Shown here: in pieces, positions 1-8,417 of the stretch
Layout of the letters: every line of letters begins with the position of its first letter
How positions within the stretch are numbered: the first letter of the stretch is position 1
DNA from: JBBDIM01 sp040880405
GTDB lineage: Bacteria; Planctomycetota; Planctomycetia; Pirellulales; Pirellulaceae
Direction: 5' to 3'
Length of the DNA: 26,395 nt
Assembly (NCBI GenBank): GCA_040880405.1
Contig: JBBDIM010000106.1
Location: 1-26,395, forward strand
Made by a program: the position numbers and the translations under genes
The notes under the pieces: model-generated
What the model was told of the DNA's origin: nothing
What the model saw: the letters and a program-made list of their open reading frames with translations, nothing else
Database searches by the model: none

Positions 1-176
1 GAGGCAACCTTCGACTCAAACGGTTTTCACAGGGCCCGGGGGGATGATCGGCGGGAAATTCTAAAAGAGAAGGTCCCCACACCCCAATCATCGGCGCATG
101 CCCAGTGGCGATTTGAGTAAACTTTGCCGATTATGCCGATTTCCCCAACGGCTAAGCTAGCACCACGGAATATGGG
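1..176. other. Window edge, no gene seen
   Basis: No supported coding region. It lies downstream of the stop of the HAD-like gene (minus strand). I see no clear terminator or repeat. Confidence 0.4.
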
Positions 177-947
177 CTAGCCGGGATTGGAGGCATAGAA
201 CGGAATCAAATCGGCCCAGGTCGACAGGTGATGGTCTACCGCTTCGCTGGGATCGCTGTGCGAGATTGCCAGAGTTCGCAGGCCGGCGGATTGGACGGCC
301 CGCCGGGTCGACTCGCAGGCGGATATCAGGTAGGGACGTTGTTTCCAGGTCCGCTCACCCAGTTCGTCCCGTAGACGCTCGATCCATGCGGCTTGCTCAT
401 GAGTTGTCGAGAGGTCGATTGAGCTGTAGACCGCGTCAAATTGAATGTCGCATCCCGGAGGAAAGTAAGTCGCCTGAAAGTCGTCGCCACCCATCGAGGC
501 GTTCACTACCGCAACGCTGCGGATACCGTAAGTAGCCAGTACGGAAAGAATTGGCACGACCACCGTTTGCAGTTTGCCCCCTGCCTCCAACTCTGGAAAC
601 TGGGTCCGCGCGGCCCGGGTCAACTCGTCAGCATGTCCGGCGGTAAGGTTCTGATCGCGAAGGAACTCGTGAACCGCTTCCCAGTACGACCGTTTGCCGA
701 GATAGACTTCCTGACCGAGAATCTGATCCCAGGCTTGGTAAAACTCGGCATAGGGGAGGATCGATGCTCCTCGAAACGACAACTGCTGGTAAAGCCAGCG
801 GCGTCCGACGGTGGCGTCGAACAGCGTGTCGCGGGGATCGATTAGCAGCGTCCTTCGCATTTCCGGCGCAACTTCCTCCACTTGCTTGGCCACGTTCAAC
901 AGGATGCGGCTGCGAGAGGGGAGAGGCGGGATCGATAACGTTTGCAT
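177..947 (-). CDS. Degenerate HAD-like protein
   Basis: A 256-residue protein that keeps the layout of a HAD-superfamily hydrolase but not its chemistry. The first motif reads LLIDPRDTLFD (about residues 34-44). It aligns with the usual DxDGT, but the second Asp, the general acid/base, is Arg. A beta-strand/VVNAS segment stands where motif II would be. Near the C-terminus YLISACESTRRAVQSAGL resembles the GDSxxDxxGAxxAG strand-loop, but its acidic metal ligands are missing. I infer a non-catalytic HAD fold or a strongly diverged enzyme. The start at 947 is preferred over upstream ATGs at 962 and 998 because GGAG (957-960, minus strand) lies 9 nt before it. The neighbour upstream on the same strand is a SpsF-like gene, 182 nt away. 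No signal peptide is visible. Confidence 0.6.
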   Translation of the reverse strand: MQTLSIPPLPSRSRILLNVAKQVEEVAPEMRRTLLIDPRDTLFDATVGRRWLYQQLSFRGASILPYAEFYQAWDQILGQEVYLGKRSYWEAVHEFLRDQNLTAGHADELTRAARTQFPELEAGGKLQTVVVPILSVLATYGIRSVAVVNASMGGDDFQATYFPPGCDIQFDAVYSSIDLSTTHEQAAWIERLRDELGERTWKQRPYLISACESTRRAVQSAGLRTLAISHSDPSEAVDHHLSTWADLIPFYASNPG

Positions 948-956
948 ATGCGGCGA

Positions 957-960
957 CTCC
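957..960 (-). promoter_or_regulatory. Shine-Dalgarno site that fixes the start at 947
   Basis: The minus strand reads GGAG followed by nine bases and then the ATG at 947. The two upstream in-frame ATGs lack a comparable site, so 947 is taken as the start. Confidence 0.5.
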
Positions 961-1035
961 ATTCGCTGCGGACCAGACCGGAAGGCGGGATGACGCAAAC
1001 AGGCAGGGCACTCGAACTCGAGGGAAAACGCGACA

Positions 1036-1050
1036 TCTCTAATTTAGAGA
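1036..1050. promoter_or_regulatory. 15-nt perfect dyad, possible operator
   Basis: TCTCTAA-T-TTAGAGA is a perfect 7-bp inverted repeat around one central base. It lies in the 182-nt gap upstream of the HAD-like start (947) and just past the end of the SpsF-like gene (1130). It could be an operator or part of an AT-rich promoter. No T-run follows it, so a terminator is unlikely. A chance origin cannot be excluded. Confidence 0.3.
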
Positions 1051-1129
1051 GATCGGTAAGGTCGCTACCGCAACGTGAACCAAATCATCGCCCGGGTCAT
1101 ACGACACGCGGGCGGTTGACTGTTGAAAA

Positions 1130-1912
1130 CTACAGCGAAACGGTCGCCTGATTCAGGACCGCCATGCGGTTCCGCAGGTTCGGCTGATGGTCAATCAACT
1201 GAATGACCTCTTGCCACTCGAGTTGATCCGCACCAACCGCCTCCAGGATCGCCAGCAGGTTCTCCCAATCCTCGTCCTGCGTGATACTGAGTCGGACGTC
1301 CTCTCGATTGAGGGACCCAGGAACCGGCAACAGCTTCAAGTTAAAAATTTCCGGATAGGCGAGCATCGACCGGCCCACCTGATATCGATCCGCCTGAGCC
1401 TTCGATTCCCGTTCCGCCTTGATCAGCGAAGCGGTGCGAAACCATTCGCCGAACAGCCCGATCGTCGAGTTGTACGCGGGGCTCCCATCCGCCAGGCAGT
1501 GGCCGATGTAATCGCAGCCGGAATTTCTCTCCGCTGTGATCAACAATCGGTCGATCAAGGTCGGATCGCACAGGGGATTCTCGGGAGAAACCCTAACCAT
1601 TGATTCGCACGGATACTCGGTAACCGCGTCGGCCAAACGGCCCAGCGGATCGGCCTTGGCGCTGAAGTGGACCGGAACATCCAACGGGACCAAGTCGGCG
1701 ACCCACAGGTAGTCGGGCGAGTCGGGCAGGACGACAATTACCCCCTCAACCTTCAAGGCGTCGGAGACGCGGCGAACCAACCATTCAACCACCGATTTAC
1801 CGCCGAGCCGCCGCATGGCAACCGCCGAAGCGGAAAGTGTGGAGCTGCCGGGGAGCGTTGTCGCCCCGCTGCATTCGTCATCAATTTGCACGATCGCGAG
1901 GTGTTTTAGCAT
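1130..1912 (-). CDS. SpsF/cytidylyltransferase-like protein
   Basis: A 260-residue protein with the Rossmann-like nucleotidyltransferase layout of SpsF and CMP-sugar synthetases. The anchors are LGGKSVVEWLVRRV (about residues 36-49), VIVVLPDSPDYLWVADL, DPLGRLADAV, and VRVSPENPLCDPTLIDRLL, which matches the family's VRxTGDxPLIDPxxID strand. In family members these proteins transfer a nucleotide to a sugar for surface polysaccharide synthesis. The classical N-terminal RxxSxRLPGK nucleotide-binding loop is replaced by a diverged stretch (TTLPGSSTL), and Asp in TGD is Glu here, so activity is uncertain. The start is firm: AGGAGG (1918-1923, minus strand) lies 5 nt before the ATG, and a promoter-like pair is found further upstream. 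No polysaccharide genes are nearby. Confidence 0.6.
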   Translation of the reverse strand: MLKHLAIVQIDDECSGATTLPGSSTLSASAVAMRRLGGKSVVEWLVRRVSDALKVEGVIVVLPDSPDYLWVADLVPLDVPVHFSAKADPLGRLADAVTEYPCESMVRVSPENPLCDPTLIDRLLITAERNSGCDYIGHCLADGSPAYNSTIGLFGEWFRTASLIKAERESKAQADRYQVGRSMLAYPEIFNLKLLPVPGSLNREDVRLSITQDEDWENLLAILEAVGADQLEWQEVIQLIDHQPNLRNRMAVLNQATVSL

Positions 1913-2272
1913 GGTCCCCTCCTGAGGCCCAGAATTTCCTTTAATTTTCCGCTACGTTGCTGGATGAAATCAGTGTAGCTAGTTGGGCAAAAAATGGTCA
2001 ATACAAAATCGACTTAAAGTGGGCCGTCGTCTCGTTCAAGACAGACCAATTTCCGGCGGTAAGAGAACGCCGAATGATCGGCGATTCGTATCGCCGGCGA
2101 GAAATCAATAGAAGCCCACGATGATATTGGCGATTGCCGCTATAAGCCGGACACCGACTACGCGGGAATCGGCCCCCGCGACCTGCGGTGAACGTGTCGC
2201 GAATTCGCCATCTCGCCCAGACGGCACCTGTGGCAGCGCCAGCCTGATCGCTGCGGGGAACGTCACGGATGG
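1913..2272. other. 360-nt intergenic region
   Basis: No convincing coding region lies here. The left part is AT-rich and holds the candidate promoter at 1972-2001. The middle has a short hairpin at 2079-2096 (CGGCGAT-TCGT-ATCGCCG) without a T-run, placed between the end of the HAD phosphatase and the promoter of the SpsF-like gene. I see nothing else. Confidence 0.5.
1972..2001 (-). promoter_or_regulatory. Candidate promoter for the SpsF-like gene
   Basis: On the minus strand TTGACC (1996-2001) and TACACT (1972-1977) are separated by 18 bases, close to the sigma70 consensus. The pair sits about 60 nt upstream of the ATG at 1912, in an AT-rich stretch. This is pattern matching only. Confidence 0.4.
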
Positions 2273-2932
2273 TTACAGTCCCAGGGTGGCATGAATCCTC
2301 AGATCGGCCAAAGTATTTGCCACAAATTTCGCCCCGGCGAAGTCGTGAGCCTTGCTATGGTCTCCGGGGACTGCGATTGCATAAGTCCCAGCCGCGATCG
2401 CCGCCTTGCAGCCGGTGTGGCTGTCTTCGAACACGGCGATCTCCTGCGGCGCGAGCCCTAATCGACCCGCCGCCGTCAGATAGACTTCCGGATCGGGCTT
2501 GCCGCGGCTCACCTTGTCTCCCCCGATAATGAACTCGAACCGGTCAATTAGGTCGAACCGCCCCAGCAAATCTTCCGCCGTGGCGGTTCGGGCGCTGGTC
2601 GCGACTGCTTTAGGATATCCGGCCCGTTCCAGGCCCTTGAGCAGGTCCAGCAATCCCGGCATCAGCTGGAGGGAGTCCTCCAAAATGGCAGAAAAGATCT
2701 CCTCGGACTCGGCGGAAAGGATGTCGATCGTATCGGTCAGGCCATGCCAATCGATCATCACAGTGAACGCATCCGGTGCCGGCCGGCCCATCATGGCGTC
2801 GGTCAGTTCCTGTGTGAGGATGAGTTCCCGACGCCGCAATAGTTCGGTCGCCACCCTGGGGTACAGCAGTTCCGTATTGAAGATCAGGCCATCCATATCG
2901 AAGACGACCCCCTTAAGCTGCTCCACACGCAT
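2273..2932 (-). CDS. HAD phosphatase, beta-phosphoglucomutase-like
   Basis: A 219-residue HAD-IA protein with all core motifs intact. VVFDMDGLIFNTE near the N-terminus holds the nucleophile and acid/base Asp pair. VATSA is motif II, RGKPDPEVY supplies the motif III lysine, and VFEDSHTGCKAAIAAG is the acidic motif IV. The helical cap between motifs I and II fits the beta-phosphoglucomutase/YcjU/phosphatase group, which handles small phosphorylated sugars. The exact substrate cannot be read from sequence. Start 2932 is chosen because GAGGAG sits 7 nt upstream on the minus strand; the longer reading from 2995 has a non-homologous lead. The gene stands alone, with tRNA-Leu divergent upstream. Confidence 0.85.
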   Translation of the reverse strand: MRVEQLKGVVFDMDGLIFNTELLYPRVATELLRRRELILTQELTDAMMGRPAPDAFTVMIDWHGLTDTIDILSAESEEIFSAILEDSLQLMPGLLDLLKGLERAGYPKAVATSARTATAEDLLGRFDLIDRFEFIIGGDKVSRGKPDPEVYLTAAGRLGLAPQEIAVFEDSHTGCKAAIAAGTYAIAVPGDHSKAHDFAGAKFVANTLADLRIHATLGL

Positions 2933-3055
2933 CGATTTGCTCCTCTGACTTCCTTCACCCGATTGCCAACTCGCGTAACCATCACGCCTTCGCACTCGGT
3001 TTTCGCACGATTCGTGACCAACGTGAAGAACCCCACGGCAATCCGAGGGGCCTCA

Positions 3056-3085
3056 TTGTCAAAAAATAACCCGCTGGCCTATAAT
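3056..3085 (+). promoter_or_regulatory. Promoter of tRNA-Leu
   Basis: TTGTCA (3056-3061) and a perfect TATAAT (3080-3085) are separated by 18 bases. They lie about 15 nt upstream of the tRNA's first base. This is the best sigma70-type promoter in the window. Confidence 0.8.
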
Positions 3086-3099
3086 GCGTTTCCACATTT

Positions 3100-3181
3100 G
3101 GGGATGTGGCGAAATTGGCAGACGCGCTAGATTTAGGTTCTAGTTCCGAAAGGAGTGCAGGTTCGATTCCTGTCATCCCCA
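3100..3181 (+). tRNA. tRNA-Leu (anticodon UAG)
   Basis: A full cloverleaf can be drawn. The acceptor stem is GGGGATG (3100-3106) paired with CATCCCC (3174-3180). A D-arm carrying TTGGCAGACGC follows. The anticodon stem is CTAGA/TCTAG around loop TTTAGGT, giving anticodon TAG. A long class II variable arm with TTCCGAAAGGA is present, and the T-arm has loop TTCGATT. The long variable arm and the anticodon agree on leucine (CUA codons). CCA is not encoded. Confidence 0.95.
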
Positions 3182-3200
3182 CTGCTCCTCCAGGAGCAGT
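3181..3200 (+). terminator. Hairpin just after tRNA-Leu
   Basis: ACTGCTCC-TCCA-GGAGCAGT forms a perfect 8-bp stem with a 4-nt loop, beginning at the tRNA discriminator base. It has no clear T-run. A second perfect palindrome, GCTTGATTAATCAAGC (3222-3237), follows. The hairpin may stop transcription or mark the processing end. Confidence 0.4.
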
Positions 3201-3221
3201 AGAGCGGGAGGTTAGAGAAAA

Positions 3222-3237
3222 GCTTGATTAATCAAGC
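3222..3237. repeat. 16-nt perfect palindrome
   Basis: GCTTGATTAATCAAGC reads the same on both strands. It lies 40 nt downstream of tRNA-Leu in otherwise gene-free DNA (3182-3409). Its role is unknown. It may be a second, weak termination structure or a protein-binding site. Confidence 0.4.
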
Positions 3238-3409
3238 CCCAACAACTCTACCCAGCCCCCTCTCAATCCGAAAAATCCCTCCCGCGGTCTACTCACTACT
3301 TTCTACTCTCTTGGTGAGATCACGCGGGGCCGAGCACGTTTTCAGTCCAGGCCGCTGGCAAGTGGCGGCGAAGCTGTAATTTCGCTTGCGCGCAAATTCC
3401 GTGCCGATG

Positions 3410-5215
<1,806 letters not shown>

Positions 5216-5768
5216 AAATTACTGATCTACTTCCAGATTATTCGTTACAAAATACCATCCACGGCCACGACTGGGGCGGTCCTGCCAAAGGACCAGCGCC
5301 GCGTGTCATACAGTGCCCCTGCCAGGCTTGGGAGAGCATTGCTCAGGCAAGAAGTCTTCTCGCGGGCCAGGGCCAGCGATTGACTAGGGCGGAGTGGGGT
5401 GAGAACCGGTTAGCATGATGGCCCTAGAGTAATCCCAACGGCACCATCCCGCAACCGCATTGTGGAAAATTAACAACCCCTAGACTTACTGCCTGTTTAC
5501 CTGCCTTACCGCTCCATTTAGCCATCTAAGCGGCACTGTGGTGAGCCACGATTGGTCTCGCAACGGTACTGAAGTAAGTCGATAGCCTTTAAGCTTTGGC
5601 GGACTATCTTCCATTAGCGGAGACAGCTACGCTGTTCCGTGGGGATGAACGTGAACCGCGAACAAGTCCCATAGCGGGGTGGGAAGGGAGGCGAAAATTG
5701 TTCCAAGAAGTCGAAATCCCGGCTGTGGAATTCCGTAGCCGTCCGCAATCCACCAACTTCGCACGCCG
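5216..5768. other. 553-nt gene-poor region
   Basis: It lies between the start of the SulP gene and the 3' end of the LamG gene. Short open frames exist on both strands, but none has a good ribosome site, recognisable protein or conserved look. The SulP promoter should lie in its left end, which is AT-rich just before 5260. I see no RNA gene. Confidence 0.4.
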
Positions 5769-6614
5769 TTACTCGTCAGCCACGTATTCCAACAATTCTT
5801 CTTCGGTAAGGGCCCGATTGAACACCGCCAGCCCACCCATCAAGCCGCCGAAGCGATTGTTGTTTTGCAGGCCGGCCACATGGTTGGCCCCGATGGTGAA
5901 ATCAGCCCCATCCTTCCCTCCGTCGAACAGGCCGTTGTCGTACGGAAACGGATTGTACTTTTCCTCCGCGTCGAGCTTGCCGTTGACGTAGACCCGGCTG
6001 TGCTGGCCGTCGTAAGTCATGGCGATCATGGTCCACTCGCCCATTGGGATGGGCGTCTTTCCGGAGGAATAGGTCCGGCAAACCGTGTAGCCTGGGGTTG
6101 GGCCGCCAACCGACGAGACATGCCCATGGATCAAATCCTGGCAATTGTCTCGCTCCATCGTCTCGTGGTTCGTCCGCGCTCTGGCGTTCAAGAACAGCAT
6201 GTATTGCCGCTTCTTGTGGGTCTCGTCCCAGATTCCGGCGATCGATTGCCAGAAGTTTTTGGCGTCGCGTTTGATCCAGGCGATGAGTGTCACCTGGGCC
6301 TCCGGGCCGTGGATATCAAGCGGGCCCAATTGGTCTCTGGGAATCCGCATCCATTGGCCTGAGCGGATCTTCGCCGAGTACTTTCCAAAGACCCCATCCT
6401 CAACCCGCTCGATCACACCCTCCATCTCTTGGAGCGGAAAGTCTCCCATTCCCTGGGCCGTGAAACGCTCGCCCGCCGGTTGCTGGAAATCCCAAAAGGA
6501 GATCAGGCCGGGTGTGTCCTCGGCCGGCGGCTTGAACTTTGGCTCCGCCACGGCGTGGGTACTGGAGAGGGCGAGCAATAGCAACGCCAGGGAAACGTGC
6601 AATAAAAAACGCAT
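5769..6614 (-). CDS. Secreted LamG/concanavalin A-like domain protein
   Basis: A 281-residue exported protein. Residues 1-23 form a signal peptide (MRFLLHVSLALLLLALSS, cleavage near AVA-EP). The rest is one jelly-roll LamG/Laminin_G_3 domain. Diagnostic pieces are GLISFWDF, a strand with VTLIAWIKRD, the middle segment GEWTMIAMTYDGQHSRVYVNGKLDA, and the C-terminal FGGLMGGLAVFNRALTEEEL, which is typical of this fold. Such proteins are very common in planctomycetes, often bind or act on polysaccharides, and seldom have a known ligand. Two cysteines (DNCQD and YTVCR) could form a disulfide. No clear ribosome site is seen. Its neighbours give no hint of function. Confidence 0.8.
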   Translation of the reverse strand: MRFLLHVSLALLLLALSSTHAVAEPKFKPPAEDTPGLISFWDFQQPAGERFTAQGMGDFPLQEMEGVIERVEDGVFGKYSAKIRSGQWMRIPRDQLGPLDIHGPEAQVTLIAWIKRDAKNFWQSIAGIWDETHKKRQYMLFLNARARTNHETMERDNCQDLIHGHVSSVGGPTPGYTVCRTYSSGKTPIPMGEWTMIAMTYDGQHSRVYVNGKLDAEEKYNPFPYDNGLFDGGKDGADFTIGANHVAGLQNNNRFGGLMGGLAVFNRALTEEELLEYVADE

Positions 6615-6724
6615 GGAGGGATTTCCAGAAGGTAGGATACGAGCTGCAAACGGGGTGAATCCCCCTGATTGTCGTTCCCGTGAAGGCGCAGTTCAAGGCA
6701 CAGCTCAAGCGTGGAGAAGACCGC

Positions 6725-6991
6725 ATGTCCGACCTAAAAAGCCCCGTGGCCATCTGGACCAAGGGGATTTTGTTCCTCCTGCTCGGTCTGTTGGCGGCCG
6801 GGCTGCTATTGTGGCAGGCCCCAAGTTGGCGCATCGCCACGCTCCTAGCCATCACCATCTGGGCCTTCTGCCGAGCCTACTACTTCGCGTTCTACGTAAT
6901 CGAGCACTACGTAGATGACGAGTACCGATTCGCCGGGTTGATCGATTTCCTGCGATACGCATTGGGGCGGCGCGGTAACAACAAGCCGTAA
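6725..6991 (+). CDS. Small two-helix membrane protein
   Basis: An 88-residue protein of unrecognised family. Residues about 9-30 (WTKGILFLLLGLLAAGLLLW) and about 34-58 (IATLLAITIWAFCRAYYFAFYVI) are two hydrophobic helices. They are followed by a charged tail, HYVDDEYRFAGLIDFLRYALGRR. The start at 6725 is chosen over 6680 because GGAGAAG lies 6-7 nt before it. The tail sequence looks conserved in style (acidic then basic), suggesting a real protein rather than chance. It is divergent from the LamG gene 110 nt upstream and convergent with the GlcG-like gene. Function is unknown. Confidence 0.6.
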   Translation: MSDLKSPVAIWTKGILFLLLGLLAAGLLLWQAPSWRIATLLAITIWAFCRAYYFAFYVIEHYVDDEYRFAGLIDFLRYALGRRGNNKP

Positions 6992-7091
6992 CAGCGCGCA
7001 CCATCGACGGGTGGCACTGGCGGCTTGTCCGGTGAGTGAGTCGCGCCGACATCCAAGACCATCAAGAAGCCGAACAGCCCCAGACCTCCAA

Positions 7092-7138
7092 ACTCTTAAT
7101 CTTAATCCTACTCTTAATCTTAATCCCGAATCCTAATC
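7092..7138. repeat. Short CTTAATC-rich tandem repeat
   Basis: Two 18-nt units of ACTCTTAATCTTAATCC(T/C) lie in tandem (7092-7109 and 7110-7127) and differ only in the last base. Degenerate TCCTAATCCT follows and runs into the stop codon of the GlcG-like gene (7133-7135). It sits at the convergent junction of two genes. Confidence 0.7.
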
Positions 7139-7618
7139 CTCCACCAACGCCTTAATCCCCGCTTCCGCAACCTGAGCATCCTGGTTCGACTTAACCCCAG
7201 AAACCCCGACCGCGCCAATTAGCTTGCCCTCAACAATAATCGGCACTCCCCCTTCCAACGGAATAGCCGGGAACCGCAGCATCCGAAGCCCTGCCCCGCC
7301 CCCTTCGATGGTATCTTGAAACACCTTAGTCGGCCGCCGGAACAGGGCAACCCCCTTCGCCTTCTCAAGGGCGATCTCGACACTCCCAAGATGCGAGTTC
7401 TCCAGCCGCTGGAACATCACCAGATACCCGGTGGAATCAACAATAGCAATCGAAACCGGCCAATCCTCCTTAGCCGCCTCCTTCTCCGCCGCAGCCATCA
7501 CCTTTTTGGCATCGTCCAAACTAATCGGCTCCCCATACTTAGGCGGCTGCTGAGCAGCGGAGGTGCTGAGGAGGGCGAATAGGCAGAGGATGGTTAACGG
7601 GGTGGATAGATTTCGCAT
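7133..7618 (-). CDS. Secreted GlcG/HbpS-like (DUF336) protein
   Basis: A 161-residue protein with a signal peptide (MRNLSTPLTILCLFALLSTSA, cleavage near SAA-QQ) followed by one GlcG/HbpS domain. The family pattern is clear: LDDAKKVMAAAEKEA, VSIAIVDSTGYLVMFQRL, ALEKAKGVALFRRPT, a glycine-rich GGVPIIVEGKLIGAVGVSG, and QDAQVAEAGI. Family members are small alpha/beta proteins. HbpS binds haem and senses oxidative stress in Streptomyces, while GlcG accompanies glycolate oxidase genes; most others have no proven role. No glc genes are near. The stop codon overlaps the tandem repeat. Confidence 0.85.
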   Translation of the reverse strand: MRNLSTPLTILCLFALLSTSAAQQPPKYGEPISLDDAKKVMAAAEKEAAKEDWPVSIAIVDSTGYLVMFQRLENSHLGSVEIALEKAKGVALFRRPTKVFQDTIEGGGAGLRMLRFPAIPLEGGVPIIVEGKLIGAVGVSGVKSNQDAQVAEAGIKALVED

Positions 7619-7755
7619 GGGGTGTACTCCAGGGTTTGTGGGGGTGGGGGATTTAGCTGGGAACTTTGATTGTAGGGTTTTCGCGGAGTGGTGATCTACT
7701 GCGCGAGCGACAATGGCATTGTGAAACTTACGTCGCTACTGCTTCGACCAACTGG

Positions 7756-8415
7756 TCAGATAAGGGTCACAAATGCATGTATGAGTTCGATCGAAGTACC
7801 CGTGACTTTCTGGCGATGCCGAGAACGAAAGTGTTGTTGTCCCTCTACCAGCTTTTCATCGGATTGCCATCCAAATAGCGTATCGTACCCAGTCTCGTCG
7901 ATCGGCTCTTTGCCAAGTGCTGTACGGACTCGATTCATGCATTCTGTTGGATTACCGCAGATCACGTAGCCGGCTACGATGCCAAATGCATGGCCGGGGC
8001 TGTACTTGCCGCTGGCAAATCGATTGATGCCGTTGCGAACATATTTCAAAGCAAGCGAATTCTCGGTGCTCGTGATCCGCTTGCATTCCATTGTCAAATA
8101 CGTTTGGTCGTTCCAGGTGTAGAGTACCTTGATGTCGATCAGGCCCAATGGCGTCTCTAACTCGGGATCGTCTGATTGTGGCTCACGCTCGAATCGCATT
8201 TCTGGAACCGGATCAAGGCGGTTCTTGGCTTCGACCATCTCCCATCGAAGTATATCAGAGATTTTATCCTCGTCCGTTGTCCGTGTTACTCGAGAATCAG
8301 CAGCTGTGGTGGGCCAAGCATCATGCAATATGCGAAGAACCAGGAGCATGATCGCTTCCTGTGCCCTGCGACGAATATCGACGTTCAATCGACCACTTCG
8401 GTTCGGTGCTACCAA
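7756..8415 (-). CDS. PD-(D/E)XK-type nuclease partner of the methyltransferase
   Basis: A 219-residue protein I do not recognise as a whole, but its centre carries a PD-(D/E)XK nuclease core. An upstream helix has E49 (TTDEDKISDIL). D94 lies in GLIDIKV on a strand, and E110-C-K112 lies in TYLTMECKRI on the next strand. That spacing matches type II and type IV restriction nucleases. The gene starts at TTG (8415), two bases after the methyltransferase stop. Its ribosome site, GGGAGGTGA (8422-8430), lies inside the last codons of the methyltransferase, so the two are translationally coupled. I infer a DNA-cleaving partner for the methyltransferase. There is no signal peptide or membrane helix, and base composition is more AT-rich than the genome around it. 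Confidence 0.65.
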   Translation of the reverse strand: MVAPNRSGRLNVDIRRRAQEAIMLLVLRILHDAWPTTAADSRVTRTTDEDKISDILRWEMVEAKNRLDPVPEMRFEREPQSDDPELETPLGLIDIKVLYTWNDQTYLTMECKRITSTENSLALKYVRNGINRFASGKYSPGHAFGIVAGYVICGNPTECMNRVRTALGKEPIDETGYDTLFGWQSDEKLVEGQQHFRSRHRQKVTGTSIELIHAFVTLI

Positions 8416-8417
8416 TG

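Noticed and set aside
2079..2096. Terminator between the HAD phosphatase and the SpsF-like gene
   Set aside because: The stem is only 7 bp and has no T-run.
2982..3182. Minus-strand open frame across the tRNA
   Set aside because: It covers tRNA-Leu and its promoter and has no protein-like features.
5596..5991. Plus-strand open frame overlapping the LamG gene end
   Set aside because: No ribosome site or recognisable protein, and it runs antisense to a well-supported gene.
7092..7138. CRISPR array
   Set aside because: The units are contiguous 18-mers with no spacers and no cas genes.
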